A stretch of 64,000 nt of DNA from positions 2,108,001-2,172,000 of the forward strand of contig NZ_CP014230.1 of NCBI RefSeq assembly GCF_001553625.1, in the 5' to 3' direction. This DNA comes from Desulfomicrobium orale DSM 12838. Lineage in GTDB: Bacteria; Desulfobacterota; Desulfovibrionia; Desulfovibrionales; Desulfomicrobiaceae. The position numbers were made by a program, and so were the translations under genes. The notes under the pieces were generated by a model. It was not told the origin of the DNA and did no database searches. It was given only the letters and a program-made list of their open reading frames with translations. This document shows positions 26,488 through 33,820 of the stretch, piece by piece; the stretch's first letter is position 1, and every line of letters starts with the position of its first letter.

Positions 26488-26538
26488 AATAGACAGAAAT
26501 ATCTATGTTGCCTGGCTGCATAGGCAAAAATGACTATG
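26488..26538. repeat. Dyad cluster I: two CATAG-N10-CTATG-type 20-mers
   Basis: AATAGAC-AGAAAT-ATCTATG at 26488-26507 and CATAGGC-AAAAAT-GACTATG at 26519-26538, centre to centre 31 bp. They match the consensus CATAGNCARNNNYGNCTATG shared with clusters II and III in most positions. This cluster lies between convergent genes, not in a promoter. Confidence 0.75.
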
Positions 26539-26670
26539 CAGCATCGCGCGCCATCCAACGGTGGCGACATTGACAAGGCACATACCGCGCCATAAAAGAA
26601 GGCCGAGTGCTGATCACACTCGGCCCCGGAGCCGGGGCAAGCCCCCGAGAATGGGCTTCTCAGGTTTTCG

Positions 26671-26699
26671 CCCCTGTAGGACTGCAATTCCTACAGGGG
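26671..26699. terminator. Strong stem-loop between convergent genes
   Basis: CCCCTGTAGG (26671-26680) pairs perfectly with CCTACAGGGG (26690-26699) around a 9-nt loop. On the plus strand CTTCGTTTT follows, on the minus strand CGAAAAC. It lies 12 bp beyond the stop of the tiny membrane-peptide gene and downstream of the ardC operon, so it may end transcripts from both sides. The T tracts are weak. Confidence 0.6.
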
Positions 26700-26710
26700 C
26701 TTCGTTTTAC

Positions 26711-26803
26711 CTATCGCCGGAAAATCCGGCGCAGTATGAACGCAACCAGTACGCCGCCAACCACATGGGCCGCAACGTCCGATAGGAATTGCTCCATAGG
26801 CAT
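26711..26803 (-). CDS. Tiny membrane peptide (28-30 aa), type I toxin-like
   Basis: MPMEQFLSDVAAHVVGGVLV begins a 30-residue peptide that ends AFILRRIFRR. It has a short polar N-terminus, one transmembrane helix and a highly basic tail, the layout of small type I toxins and other membrane-active peptides. A perfect AAGGAGGTC sits right before ATG 26803 and is well spaced for the in-frame ATG 26797 (28 residues). A stable hairpin follows the stop by 12 bp. A possible promoter lies just upstream. No antisense RNA could be shown from sequence. It could also be a structural micro-protein. Confidence 0.55.
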   Translation of the reverse strand: MPMEQFLSDVAAHVVGGVLVAFILRRIFRR

Positions 26804-26842
26804 GACCTCCTTACGGGGGCCAGCCTTCAGGCTCCGGGACGG

Positions 26843-26871
26843 ACCGTAAACGGACGAATTAGCGGCGTCAA
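26843..26871 (-). promoter_or_regulatory. Candidate sigma-70 promoter for the tiny membrane peptide
   Basis: On the minus strand TTGACG (26871-26866), 17 bp, TACGGT (26848-26843). Transcription would start near 26836, leaving a leader of about 33 nt with the AAGGAGG site. The -35 box is good and the -10 box poor; this is a pattern match only. Confidence 0.35.
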
Positions 26872-26993
26872 TTTTTAGCAGGATGACATATTGGGCAAGG
26901 AATAGGCACTTTTGGAGCTTATATTTCAGGACGTTAGCGGCTGCACACATTAGGTGTACTGCCCTTTGGGCAAAAATACCTCCTCGCGCCGAA

Positions 26994-27656
26994 TCAATCC
27001 CGGACGGACAGCAGGGCGTCCAGTATAGCCAATCGTTCAGCCGGAGGAAGCTGTTGAAATTTTGCGGCCCAGCGGGATGCCTTACGCTTAATCCGCTGGC
27101 GATCGGTGAAATTCCTGCCAGCGTATGAATGCCAATGCACAAAGCCGGAATCAAAATTCATCCAGAGTTTCTCGGTACGGACTCCGCCTCTGGTCATTGA
27201 TTGAAATTCGACTGTACGCCAGTCGGAAAGCAAGGAATCATACAGAGACGAAGGATACCCGGAAAGAATCACATACGCCGGAACAGACTGGAGTTTCCGG
27301 ATAAGCTCAACATGGTCCGCGTCCGTGTATTCGTACCGATACCTGGATTTTCCTCGTCTTGTGGAGTGCAAATAGGGCGGATCGACGTACAACAGTACAC
27401 GGCCAGATCTTGCATAATCAATCTCATCTATGAACCTGTGGGCATCAGCGCAGACCAGCTTTACCGGATATGGGCAGGAAAACGAGTCAAGAGCAGCCTG
27501 GTCAAGATCGACGCCAATAGACCGTGCAGCGGGTGGCTTCAAACGCATCACAGCCCCACCACCCAAATGGGTTTCGACATAGACATCGTGCGGCGGCATC
27601 TGGCTGATAATTGCCTGATATGCTCCGGATGCCTGTTTTGACCCAAGGTACCCCAT
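26994..27656 (-). CDS. D12-class N6-adenine DNA methyltransferase
   Basis: 220 residues. SAM-binding motif I-like ETHLGGGAVMRLKP (about 25-38), aspartate of the SAM pocket in IGVDLD, and catalytic motif LLYVDPPYLHSTRRG (DPPY, about 90). The order of motifs and the small size fit Dam-like/D12 methylases carried by phages and conjugative elements. There is no restriction endonuclease gene beside it, so it is an orphan that may protect the element's DNA or regulate. Start at 27656 is supported by GGAGGTTGAGGAG; dyad cluster II lies 19 bp upstream. Confidence 0.85.
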   Translation of the reverse strand: MGYLGSKQASGAYQAIISQMPPHDVYVETHLGGGAVMRLKPPAARSIGVDLDQAALDSFSCPYPVKLVCADAHRFIDEIDYARSGRVLLYVDPPYLHSTRRGKSRYRYEYTDADHVELIRKLQSVPAYVILSGYPSSLYDSLLSDWRTVEFQSMTRGGVRTEKLWMNFDSGFVHWHSYAGRNFTDRQRIKRKASRWAAKFQQLPPAERLAILDALLSVRD

Positions 27657-27674
27657 CTCCTCAACCTCCGCGGG

Positions 27675-27722
27675 CATAGTCAGCCTTGTCTATGGCGGCC
27701 GTAATAGATAAAGACGACTATA
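27675..27722. repeat. Dyad cluster II: two 20-mers upstream of the methylase
   Basis: CATAGTC-AGCCTT-GTCTATG at 27675-27694 and AATAGAT-AAAGAC-GACTATA at 27703-27722, 28 bp apart. They occupy the space between the methylase start (27656) and the end of the broken ASCH gene (27748), where the methylase promoter should be. A role as operators for a dimeric repressor is the simplest reading. Confidence 0.75.
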
Positions 27723-28075
27723 TGGTGTCTAGCGATCAGGACTTATGTTAAATTGGGCATTGGATATACTTAAATGACTGTGGGGCAACAAAGTTAGGAA
27801 TTTTTATAAACGGATTTATTTCTATCTCGTACTTTATGAGACGCCCTATTTCTATGGCATGCGCCAACTTCCTGTTCATGAAATAGTCAGTATAAAATTT
27901 TTCTGTAATACCTGAATGTTCTTTAGTTTGTTCCCATATGATATTTGGTTTCCCAGAAATGATATTAGAAATCGTAAATTCACCTACAATACGCCCAACG
28001 GGCATTGTAGAATAGATAATAACACTTTCAACTTCTTTTCTAAATAAAACCTTTCTAAATTCATATTTTTTTGAT

Positions 28076-29335
28076 CATTGCTGTCCGGCTAAGCGATGTA
28101 ATCTAACAGTGTGAAGTTATATGAATTATCGAATTTTCGTCGTCTGGGATTCAGGAGTTCATCCAAGGATGCCTCGCCGAGCAGGTTGAGTTGAATGAGC
28201 TGGAAGAGTTGCTGTACGGAGAGTCCGAGACGGCTGAGGAATTTCTGGTACGCGAGGAGCAGGTAAACCGTCAGGGCCGTGTAAATCTGGATCAGGACAG
28301 CGTTTTCCGAGTTGCCGACGAAGGTCTTTATGCGCAAATTTTGTTTGATTTCCTTGAAGAAGAGCTCGATTTGCCAGCGGTCTTTATAGATGTCGGCGAT
28401 GGTTTTCGCCGAAAGCCGGAAATGGTTGGTCAAAAATTCGTAGTGTTTCCCGGTTTCCTGGTCACGATAGCCGATACGGCGCAAGCGTAAGGATTTTCCC
28501 CGGCTGGAGACTTCAATGATGTGATCGGAAGTAACGCCGGTCTTGCGATTCACGAGGCGGCGCTCCAGGAGTTTGAAAACGGCGTTGCGCTTGAGCCGGG
28601 TCACAAAAAAGACGCCCTTTGCCCCGAGGATCCGAAACCAGGGATAGCTGATGAAGCCCTTGTCAAAGACCACGATGGAGCCCCTGGGCAACTCCATAGC
28701 CTGAGCTATGCGGCTTTCATGGGTTTTGGCGTCGGTGACGGTTGCGAAAGCCGGGATATGGCCATCGTGATCCAGCAAGGTATGTACTTTGACGCCGCCC
28801 TTGGCCTGCCGAAACGAGGCCCAGGGAAAAAGCGACAGGCAAAGCTTTATGGTGGTGGCGTCCAGACTGAACAATTTGGATTTGAAACGGAATTTGTGCT
28901 TCGGGGCTTTTGCGGCGCACAGGCCGTACATCTCGGCGAACAGATCCTTGAAAAAGCCTACGGGGCGAGAATTGTTCGCGTCAGCAAAGGTCGAGCGGGC
29001 CACGTTTTTCAGTCCCCAGTGATACAGGCGGTTTCCCGCAGCCTCAAGGCAGCGCAGGCCATCGCGCATGGAACGTCTTGCGGCAAGCTGGATGAAGGCC
29101 ATGACCGTGAACTGCTCCTTGAAACCGAATTGACGCGACGAGCGCCCGGTTTTGTGCCGTCTTTCGAGTTTCTGAAAAACATGTCTGGGAATCAGAGATA
29201 GCGTCTGGGAGAATAGTGTATTATGGTGACTCAAGTCCAGAATCTCCTTGTGTGGCAAGATGTTGTGGTGATTTCTTTTACCACACATCGCTGAGATTTT
29301 GGACTCTTTTCTTATCCCTTAGCCGGACAGCAATG
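28076..29335 (-). mobile_element. IS4-family insertion sequence, copy 3
   Basis: 1260 bp, same inverted repeats as copies 1 and 2, with a perfect 9-bp target duplication TTTTTTGAT (28067-28075 and 29336-29344). It interrupts an ASCH gene. Together with copy 2, in the same orientation, it brackets traG-traF-ardC-methylase, so this segment could be lost by recombination or move as a composite. Confidence 0.95.
28089..29234 (-). CDS. IS4-family transposase, copy 3
   Basis: Same 381-residue transposase as copy 2 with intact DDE motifs and the YKDRWQIELFFKEIKQ signature. TTG start at 29234 as in the other copies; an ATG at 29288 would add 18 residues. Confidence 0.9.
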   Translation of the reverse strand: MSHHNTLFSQTLSLIPRHVFQKLERRHKTGRSSRQFGFKEQFTVMAFIQLAARRSMRDGLRCLEAAGNRLYHWGLKNVARSTFADANNSRPVGFFKDLFAEMYGLCAAKAPKHKFRFKSKLFSLDATTIKLCLSLFPWASFRQAKGGVKVHTLLDHDGHIPAFATVTDAKTHESRIAQAMELPRGSIVVFDKGFISYPWFRILGAKGVFFVTRLKRNAVFKLLERRLVNRKTGVTSDHIIEVSSRGKSLRLRRIGYRDQETGKHYEFLTNHFRLSAKTIADIYKDRWQIELFFKEIKQNLRIKTFVGNSENAVLIQIYTALTVYLLLAYQKFLSRLGLSVQQLFQLIQLNLLGEASLDELLNPRRRKFDNSYNFTLLDYIA

Positions 29336-29466
29336 TTTTTTGATCTGAAAAAAATTTTCCTCACAAACTCAGGTTTAATAGATAACAACACCTTCATATG
29401 CGTTCCAAAAAATTAAATTAGTCTGTTTTTTCCAAGACAGTCCATGTTTTCCCCGCCGAGATCCGG

Positions 29467-29572
29467 CATAGTCAGCACTGTCTATCTCCGTGGGCATAGC
29501 CAGCCTTGTCTATGTTGGCCAATACAGACAGAGATGACTATGCTGCCGGCAGCATAGCCAAAAACGTCTATG
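29467..29572. repeat. Dyad cluster III: four 20-mers upstream of the ASCH gene
   Basis: CATAGTC-AGCACT-GTCTATC (29467-29486), CATAGCC-AGCCTT-GTCTATG (29495-29514), a weaker TACAGAC-AGAGAT-GACTATG (29523-29542) and CATAGCC-AAAAAC-GTCTATG (29553-29572). Spacings are 28, 28 and 30 bp, close to three helical turns, which would put bound proteins on nearly one face. The linkers (TTGGCCAA, CTGCCGGCAG) are themselves palindromic. The cluster lies 70 bp upstream of the broken ASCH gene's start. Confidence 0.8.
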
Positions 29573-29583
29573 GTGTCCAGCAA

Positions 29584-29820
29584 TCAAGGCTTCTCTGGGC
29601 TTTTTTTGGATGTCGAGCTAACGACGACATTGAGGCTAGCCGCAGAAAGATCGCCAACGATGACTGCTCCAACAGGTCCGGCATATTTTACCGAAGGGGT
29701 TTTGCCGGAAGTAAGTGCATCCATTACCGCCGCTTGAATCTTGGGGCTTGCCGCCCGGTAAAGGGCCAAAAGCTTCTCTTCTTCTGGAGTCATTATTCCA
29801 TGCCTCACCATTTGACTCAA
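29584..29820 (-). CDS. Small protein of unknown function
   Basis: Up to 78 residues. A first half predicted helical (PEEEKLLALYRAASPKIQAA) is followed by a Gly/Val-rich strand segment (YAGPVGAVIVGDLSAASL) and a basic tail. TTG at 29820 overlaps the stop of the ParB-fold gene (TTGA), but ATG 29793, giving MTPEEEKLL, is equally possible; neither has a strong ribosome-binding site. I do not recognise the family. Confidence 0.5.
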   Translation of the reverse strand: MSQMVRHGIMTPEEEKLLALYRAASPKIQAAVMDALTSGKTPSVKYAGPVGAVIVGDLSAASLNVVVSSTSKKSPEKP

Positions 29821-30503
29821 AAAAGTAATTTTCCATACTCGCCGAATCTTCCAAGGAAACCCTTGCTCAGAGCCGGAAGGATTCTCTGTATCACTTCTTC
29901 GGCGTCAAAAATCGCATCATATCCTCTGCGACGGTTTTCCAGGCGAATGCGGACATCGTAGTGATGCGTAGCCCATCCATTTCCATCATCGCGTTTCACT
30001 TCCGTGGATACAGGCGCTGCCGCGCAGTATGCCGGAAGTTTTTTCACCAGATTCCTGAATGCGCTGTATGCATGCATGTCTGTATCGGATTCACTGACAC
30101 GGACGCCATGCATGAATGGTGAATCCTTGTCATAAAGGAAGCATTTCCCAATGCATGTCCTGTGATTCCCATCTTCTGTCACGTACCCCTTGCCGTCGAT
30201 AATGGCTACGAACATACCGGGAAGACGCTTCACAATATCTGTATAATACCCCGGATTATCGTGAAATGCCCTTAAGTTGATATTCATGCGGCGGCCTTTC
30301 TTCAGAAATTCCCGCCATGTCATGCCGATGTAATCCGGGTGCATTGTCCCGCATATCCGCATGATGTTGACGGAGCCTTCCGAACTCCATGTCATCATCT
30401 TTCGGAAAGGCTCCTTGTCCCGTTCTTGTTCCCAGGGCTCAATGACTTCATCAACAAAGTAGGGAACAGACCCGAAATGCCGCAGAATTTCCTCGTCTGT
30501 CAT
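29817..30503 (-). CDS. ParB/sulfiredoxin-fold protein of the conjugative element
   Basis: 228 residues from ATG 30503, 1 bp after the trbM stop. The segment FVAIIDGKGYVTEDGNHRTCIGKCFLY carries the D/E-G-x-H-R-x-x-A-like signature of the ParB/Srx nucleotide-binding fold (about residues 95-125). No ParB helix-turn-helix is visible, so it is not a classical partition protein; single-domain relatives in mobile elements are CTPase- or nuclease-like. It is the last larger gene of the trb operon. Function unknown. Confidence 0.55.
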   Translation of the reverse strand: MTDEEILRHFGSVPYFVDEVIEPWEQERDKEPFRKMMTWSSEGSVNIMRICGTMHPDYIGMTWREFLKKGRRMNINLRAFHDNPGYYTDIVKRLPGMFVAIIDGKGYVTEDGNHRTCIGKCFLYDKDSPFMHGVRVSESDTDMHAYSAFRNLVKKLPAYCAAAPVSTEVKRDDGNGWATHHYDVRIRLENRRRGYDAIFDAEEVIQRILPALSKGFLGRFGEYGKLLF

Positions 30504-30504
30504 G

Positions 30505-31461
30505 TCAGTCCACCCACTTGGTATGCCACGGCTCGCTGCCACGGATCAGACGCGGCCGGTCGATGAAAATATAATCATGTCCCCAGTACGCCTCGCAGTA
30601 GTCCGGAGGCGTTTCGTTCACTTCCCAGTAGCGGATTTCCAGCACACACCAGTCCTCCCAAGGCTTATCCCCGGTTTCGTAGCGGCACGTGATCGTCCAG
30701 GTGTCGCCCTCGATCGGCTTCAGATATTTGTAATCATACTCCTTCACGAGCATGCACGGGCACTGTGACCTTGGCACGCGCCGGGTTATTTCCACCCAGC
30801 GGCCACGGGCGTTCAGGTCTGCCGCCGAGCATACGCCAGCACCTCTGGCCAGCGCCCGCAACCAAGTGGATTTCGTGTTGCCGTCCATCTCATCCAGTGG
30901 GCAAAGATCCAGAAAATTGGCCCGTGCCCGGACCGTATCCGACCACTTAAGTTTGCGGATGCCAAAATAGCGCTCCAGTGACGGATTGCATTCCGACGGC
31001 CGAGTGGAACTGGACAGGCAAAGGATAGCCTCGCAGGCCAGTTTTTCGTCACCGGTCAGCATATCACCGCCAGCGCCCAGGCCCGCAATATGTCCCTGTA
31101 GCTGCTCCTGGCTCATGCCCGGAGGCAGCACCGCCCCGGAGGACTCCAGTTGCTGCTGAATCCAATGAGTCTGGTTCGTGGCGTTTTCATCCATGAAATC
31201 CCTTTTGATGTGCCTGCCTCTGGACTCCAAGGCGTTCATCTGAGCCTGAAGGTCCATATTTTCCAGAGCGGCGGCCATTTCCCGGATCAAGGCTTCTTTA
31301 TCCACCGTCGAAGGCAATGGGACGCCTTCCAGATGTTTGAGTATCCACTCCCTGGTGGCATTTTTTTCTTCCGTCCCGTTCTCGGTTCCGGCCAATGACA
31401 CGGCAACAATGGCCAATAGTATGACAGCAATAACAAGAGTATTGGTGATGACGTTTTTCAT
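30505..31461 (-). CDS. trbM: TrbM/KikA-family conjugal transfer protein
   Basis: 318 residues. An N-terminal signal or anchor segment (about 5-24) precedes an Asn/Glu-rich helical region. The family block lies at about 145-190: KLACEAILCLSSSTRPSEC, then NPSLERYFGI, rich in Cys as expected for a periplasmic, disulfide-bonded protein. The C-terminal 110 residues (with CRYETGDKPWEDWCVLEIRY) go beyond usual TrbM length. The gene follows trbL by 26 bp in the trb operon. Confidence 0.8.
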   Translation of the reverse strand: MKNVITNTLVIAVILLAIVAVSLAGTENGTEEKNATREWILKHLEGVPLPSTVDKEALIREMAAALENMDLQAQMNALESRGRHIKRDFMDENATNQTHWIQQQLESSGAVLPPGMSQEQLQGHIAGLGAGGDMLTGDEKLACEAILCLSSSTRPSECNPSLERYFGIRKLKWSDTVRARANFLDLCPLDEMDGNTKSTWLRALARGAGVCSAADLNARGRWVEITRRVPRSQCPCMLVKEYDYKYLKPIEGDTWTITCRYETGDKPWEDWCVLEIRYWEVNETPPDYCEAYWGHDYIFIDRPRLIRGSEPWHTKWVD

Positions 31462-31487
31462 GGCTTTACTTCCTTGTTATTCCTTGC

Positions 31488-32591
31488 TTAAACAGGAGTT
31501 GAACCCGTTGGTTTGCCGCCAATTTTGCTGGTATCGAGACCTTGGGATTTGCCTCCGCTGCCAGCCAATTTGCCAAAAACGGATTGAGCGGCACTCTTGG
31601 CATAGCCACCGGCGGCAACGGCCCCCGTAGCCGCCAGCCCTGTGGCAAAGCTGGACGCTCCCCCGGCGACGTTAGAAAACGAGGAGCCGACAGCCGCACC
31701 GACAAAACCGCCACCAAAGGCGGCAGCACCACTGGCAGCGCCGATACTTGCGCCGGTGATGATACCAGATACCATTGCCGGGACTTTGTTGGTGAGGAAC
31801 AAAAGGGTGATAGCGGAGACAAGGATGACGGCAAATTCCGTCAAATTTGCCTCAGTAGAGATTTTACTCACTTGGTCCATTAAAATGCCTTTGGCAATGC
31901 CAATGAGCAGGATTGTGGTCATCAAGCTCGCGGCAACACCAAGAACAGTCTTGAAGTAATTTATGGCCATATCAGATGTCCATTTGCACCCACCCAGACC
32001 GAGATATATGATCCCAGCATAGCAAAGTATCCATCCGGAACAATAAAGTATAAGCATATTTACTGCTATCAAAGATATTATAATCAGAACACCAGCACCG
32101 ATAAGCAAAAGACCAAGGCTCCCTGTTGGATTGCTATATGACATACCCTGTCGTGCTTTTTCAAATACTTCAAATCCAACATCAACGACGCTTGAGAGTC
32201 CAGTTATGTTCTGCTTGCTTGCACCGGCGCCGATAGCAGTGAATGAATTAATAATATCTCCAGCAAACTTTGGCCCATTTTCAAGTAACCATAAGTAAAA
32301 TCCAAAAAATATGCAAAACCTGATCAGTTCTCCGGCATACTCTGCAAGTGACGACCGATGAAATAGTAGTTGCCCAAACGTCCATATCATGCTAATAATA
32401 CCAAGTACAAAGAAGAGCCACCGTGCACGATCCATCATGTAGTCCTTCCATCCCTCGGCAGCGCTTTTATACTTTACCACAACGGATTCAAGAATGCTGT
32501 CATTTGTAAGTTCTGCAAAAGCATCCACAGAAATCAAAAGGAGGAAAATTATGAAAAGAAATATCGGTATGGTTTTACTTATTCTGTCCAT
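31488..32591 (-). CDS. trbL: Conjugal transfer inner-membrane protein TrbL/VirB6
   Basis: 367 residues from ATG 32591, with AAGGAA seven bases upstream. N-terminal signal-like helix (FLFIIFLLLISVDAFA), then five or six transmembrane segments including WLFFVLGIISMIWTFGQLL and GLLLIGAGVLIIISLIAVN, and a long Gly/Ala-rich C-terminus typical of TrbL. It forms the inner-membrane part of the DNA channel. Its first 41 bp overlap, on the other strand, the first 41 bp of a small lipoprotein gene: an unusual head-to-head overlap. Confidence 0.88.
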   Translation of the reverse strand: MDRISKTIPIFLFIIFLLLISVDAFAELTNDSILESVVVKYKSAAEGWKDYMMDRARWLFFVLGIISMIWTFGQLLFHRSSLAEYAGELIRFCIFFGFYLWLLENGPKFAGDIINSFTAIGAGASKQNITGLSSVVDVGFEVFEKARQGMSYSNPTGSLGLLLIGAGVLIIISLIAVNMLILYCSGWILCYAGIIYLGLGGCKWTSDMAINYFKTVLGVAASLMTTILLIGIAKGILMDQVSKISTEANLTEFAVILVSAITLLFLTNKVPAMVSGIITGASIGAASGAAAFGGGFVGAAVGSSFSNVAGGASSFATGLAATGAVAAGGYAKSAAQSVFGKLAGSGGKSQGLDTSKIGGKPTGSTPV

Positions 32592-32778
32592 GACAGGATT
32601 CCTTGGTGTTGTAGGTTGCAATAGTCATGAAGAATTAGCAAAGCAGATTGCTGAAACAGAACATAAATTGGAACTCGCGGAACAGCGAGCTATAAAAGCA
32701 GAAAACATTGTCAAGGATCTTGAACATCGCAAGAAAGTTGCAAAAGAGTTCGCCAGTGTATGTGGGGTTAAACAATGA
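32551..32778 (+). CDS. Small lipoprotein 1, candidate entry-exclusion protein
   Basis: 75 residues with a clear lipoprotein signal (MKRNIGMVLLILSMTGFLGV, then VGC lipobox, Cys at 23), followed by a coiled-coil helix (HKLELAEQRAIKAENIVKDL). Strong AAGGAGGAAAATT before the ATG. It overlaps the next gene by ATGA and the antisense trbL start by 41 bp. Position between trbJ and trbL is that of trbK, the entry-exclusion lipoprotein of RP4, but the strand is opposite and sequence identity with TrbK is not evident. Confidence 0.75.
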   Translation: MKRNIGMVLLILSMTGFLGVVGCNSHEELAKQIAETEHKLELAEQRAIKAENIVKDLEHRKKVAKEFASVCGVKQ

Positions 32779-33029
32779 AATATGCATATGTATCCATTTT
32801 ACTTCTTCTGGCCCTTCCTGCCTGCAACAACGATCTGGAAAATCGCCTCGCTGTTGCTCAGCAGCAACTTGCCCTGACAGAAGAACGCGCGGCCAAGGCC
32901 GAAGCGCGGGCTGTCGAGCTGGAGCAGGAAATAGAGTATCTCGAAAAGATTACGAAACAAAAGCGCGCTGAAAACAACAAGCGTTCCGACGAACTGACCA
33001 ATAAACTCTTCCGCGGCCATAAAAATTGA
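32775..33029 (+). CDS. Small lipoprotein 2, candidate entry-exclusion protein
   Basis: 84 residues. Signal MKYAYVSILLLLALPAC with lipobox LPAC (Cys 17), then a long coiled coil (RLAVAQQQLALTEERAAKAE). The LA-x3-(Q/E)-RA-x-KAE pattern recurs in lipoprotein 1, so the two are probably tandem paralogues. The start overlaps the upstream stop (ATGA), so the pair is co-translated. The gene ends 12 bp from the convergent trbJ. Confidence 0.75.
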   Translation: MKYAYVSILLLLALPACNNDLENRLAVAQQQLALTEERAAKAEARAVELEQEIEYLEKITKQKRAENNKRSDELTNKLFRGHKN

Positions 33030-33041
33030 GACTCTTCAAGC

Positions 33042-33812
33042 TCAGAAATCTATCATTGGCTGTTCCGGCGACTTGACATACCGCGATTCTGTCAATTTCT
33101 CCCATGCCGCCCGTTCCCGCGCTTCCTTGGCCACAACAGCCATAGCGCGGGCATTTTCTGCCGCTGCCTGGGCGGCCATCATCGCCCGCATTTCCAGCAA
33201 CTGATTGGCCTGCTGGGCCAGTAGCTGATTGGTGTACTGGATGGCCTGCAAGCGTCCCTTCGCGGCTGCGGCTGCGCTTTGCAGTTTGCGGAGTCTGTCT
33301 GCTGACGCATCCAGAGACGCCTTCTGGTCACCCAGCACGGCGGCCAATCCCAGATTGGCTTCGTGTTGAGTGTTCGACCAGACCACTTCCTCTTCCAGCA
33401 AGTCTCTGAAATCTTCCTGACTGCCTGTGGTCCAGAATTTATGCCCTCTGTACCCGTTCAGATTTCCATAGTTTTTAAGATGCTGGAGCCATGCGGCGCT
33501 GCCCATTTTCGAGTATCTGTCTAATTCAGCCTGAAGATTTGTAATGTCTTCCATTGTGTTTTCTACTTGGGACCATATATACAGTGCTGGCTGAGCGCTG
33601 TTCATCGCCATGTCTTCATATTGTTTTACGAGCATCTGATAATGCCGTACCTGCTCCGCCAAGTCTTCAATCTGTTTCATATACTGCATGATCGCCTGGG
33701 CGATTGCCGCAACGTCAATGACAGGGATTCCTCCTGCCCGGACAATACTTGCCGGAAAAATCAGAGAAAAGCACAAAACAAAAACACAAATAGATGACCT
33801 GACAGCTTTCAT
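33042..33812 (-). CDS. trbJ: Conjugal transfer protein TrbJ/VirB5
   Basis: 256 residues with a cleavable signal peptide (SSICVFVLCFSLIFPASIVRA). IPVIDVAAIAQAIMQYMKQ and a largely helical body with a long Gln/Ala-rich coil (AIQYTNQLLAQQANQLLEM) match TrbJ. VirB5-type proteins are minor pilus-tip or periplasmic components that contact the recipient. Located between trbI and the reversed lipoprotein pair. Confidence 0.88.
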   Translation of the reverse strand: MKAVRSSICVFVLCFSLIFPASIVRAGGIPVIDVAAIAQAIMQYMKQIEDLAEQVRHYQMLVKQYEDMAMNSAQPALYIWSQVENTMEDITNLQAELDRYSKMGSAAWLQHLKNYGNLNGYRGHKFWTTGSQEDFRDLLEEEVVWSNTQHEANLGLAAVLGDQKASLDASADRLRKLQSAAAAAKGRLQAIQYTNQLLAQQANQLLEMRAMMAAQAAAENARAMAVVAKEARERAAWEKLTESRYVKSPEQPMIDF

Positions 33813-33820
33813 GATTCCTC

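Larger units (their letters stand above)
27748..29397 (-). pseudogene. ASCH-domain protein, interrupted by IS4 copy 3
   Basis: The gene starts at ATG 29397 (MKVLLSIKPEFVRKIFFRSK) and is cut at 29336. After IS4 copy 3 it resumes at 28075. Removing the element and one 9-bp duplication rejoins FRSKKYEFRKVLF in frame, then STMPVGRIVGEFTI to the stop at 27748. The N-terminal SIKPE...I..G/R..KYEFR pattern and the VGRIVGEF strand are those of small ASCH proteins (about 135 residues), an RNA-binding PUA-like fold often seen near toxin or phage genes. The disruption looks recent, since no other damage is visible. Confidence 0.8.

Noticed and set aside
29467-29572. CRISPR-like repeat array in dyad cluster III
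   Set aside because: Repeats are degenerate 20-bp palindromes with 8-10 bp linkers; there are no unique spacers of constant length and no cas genes.
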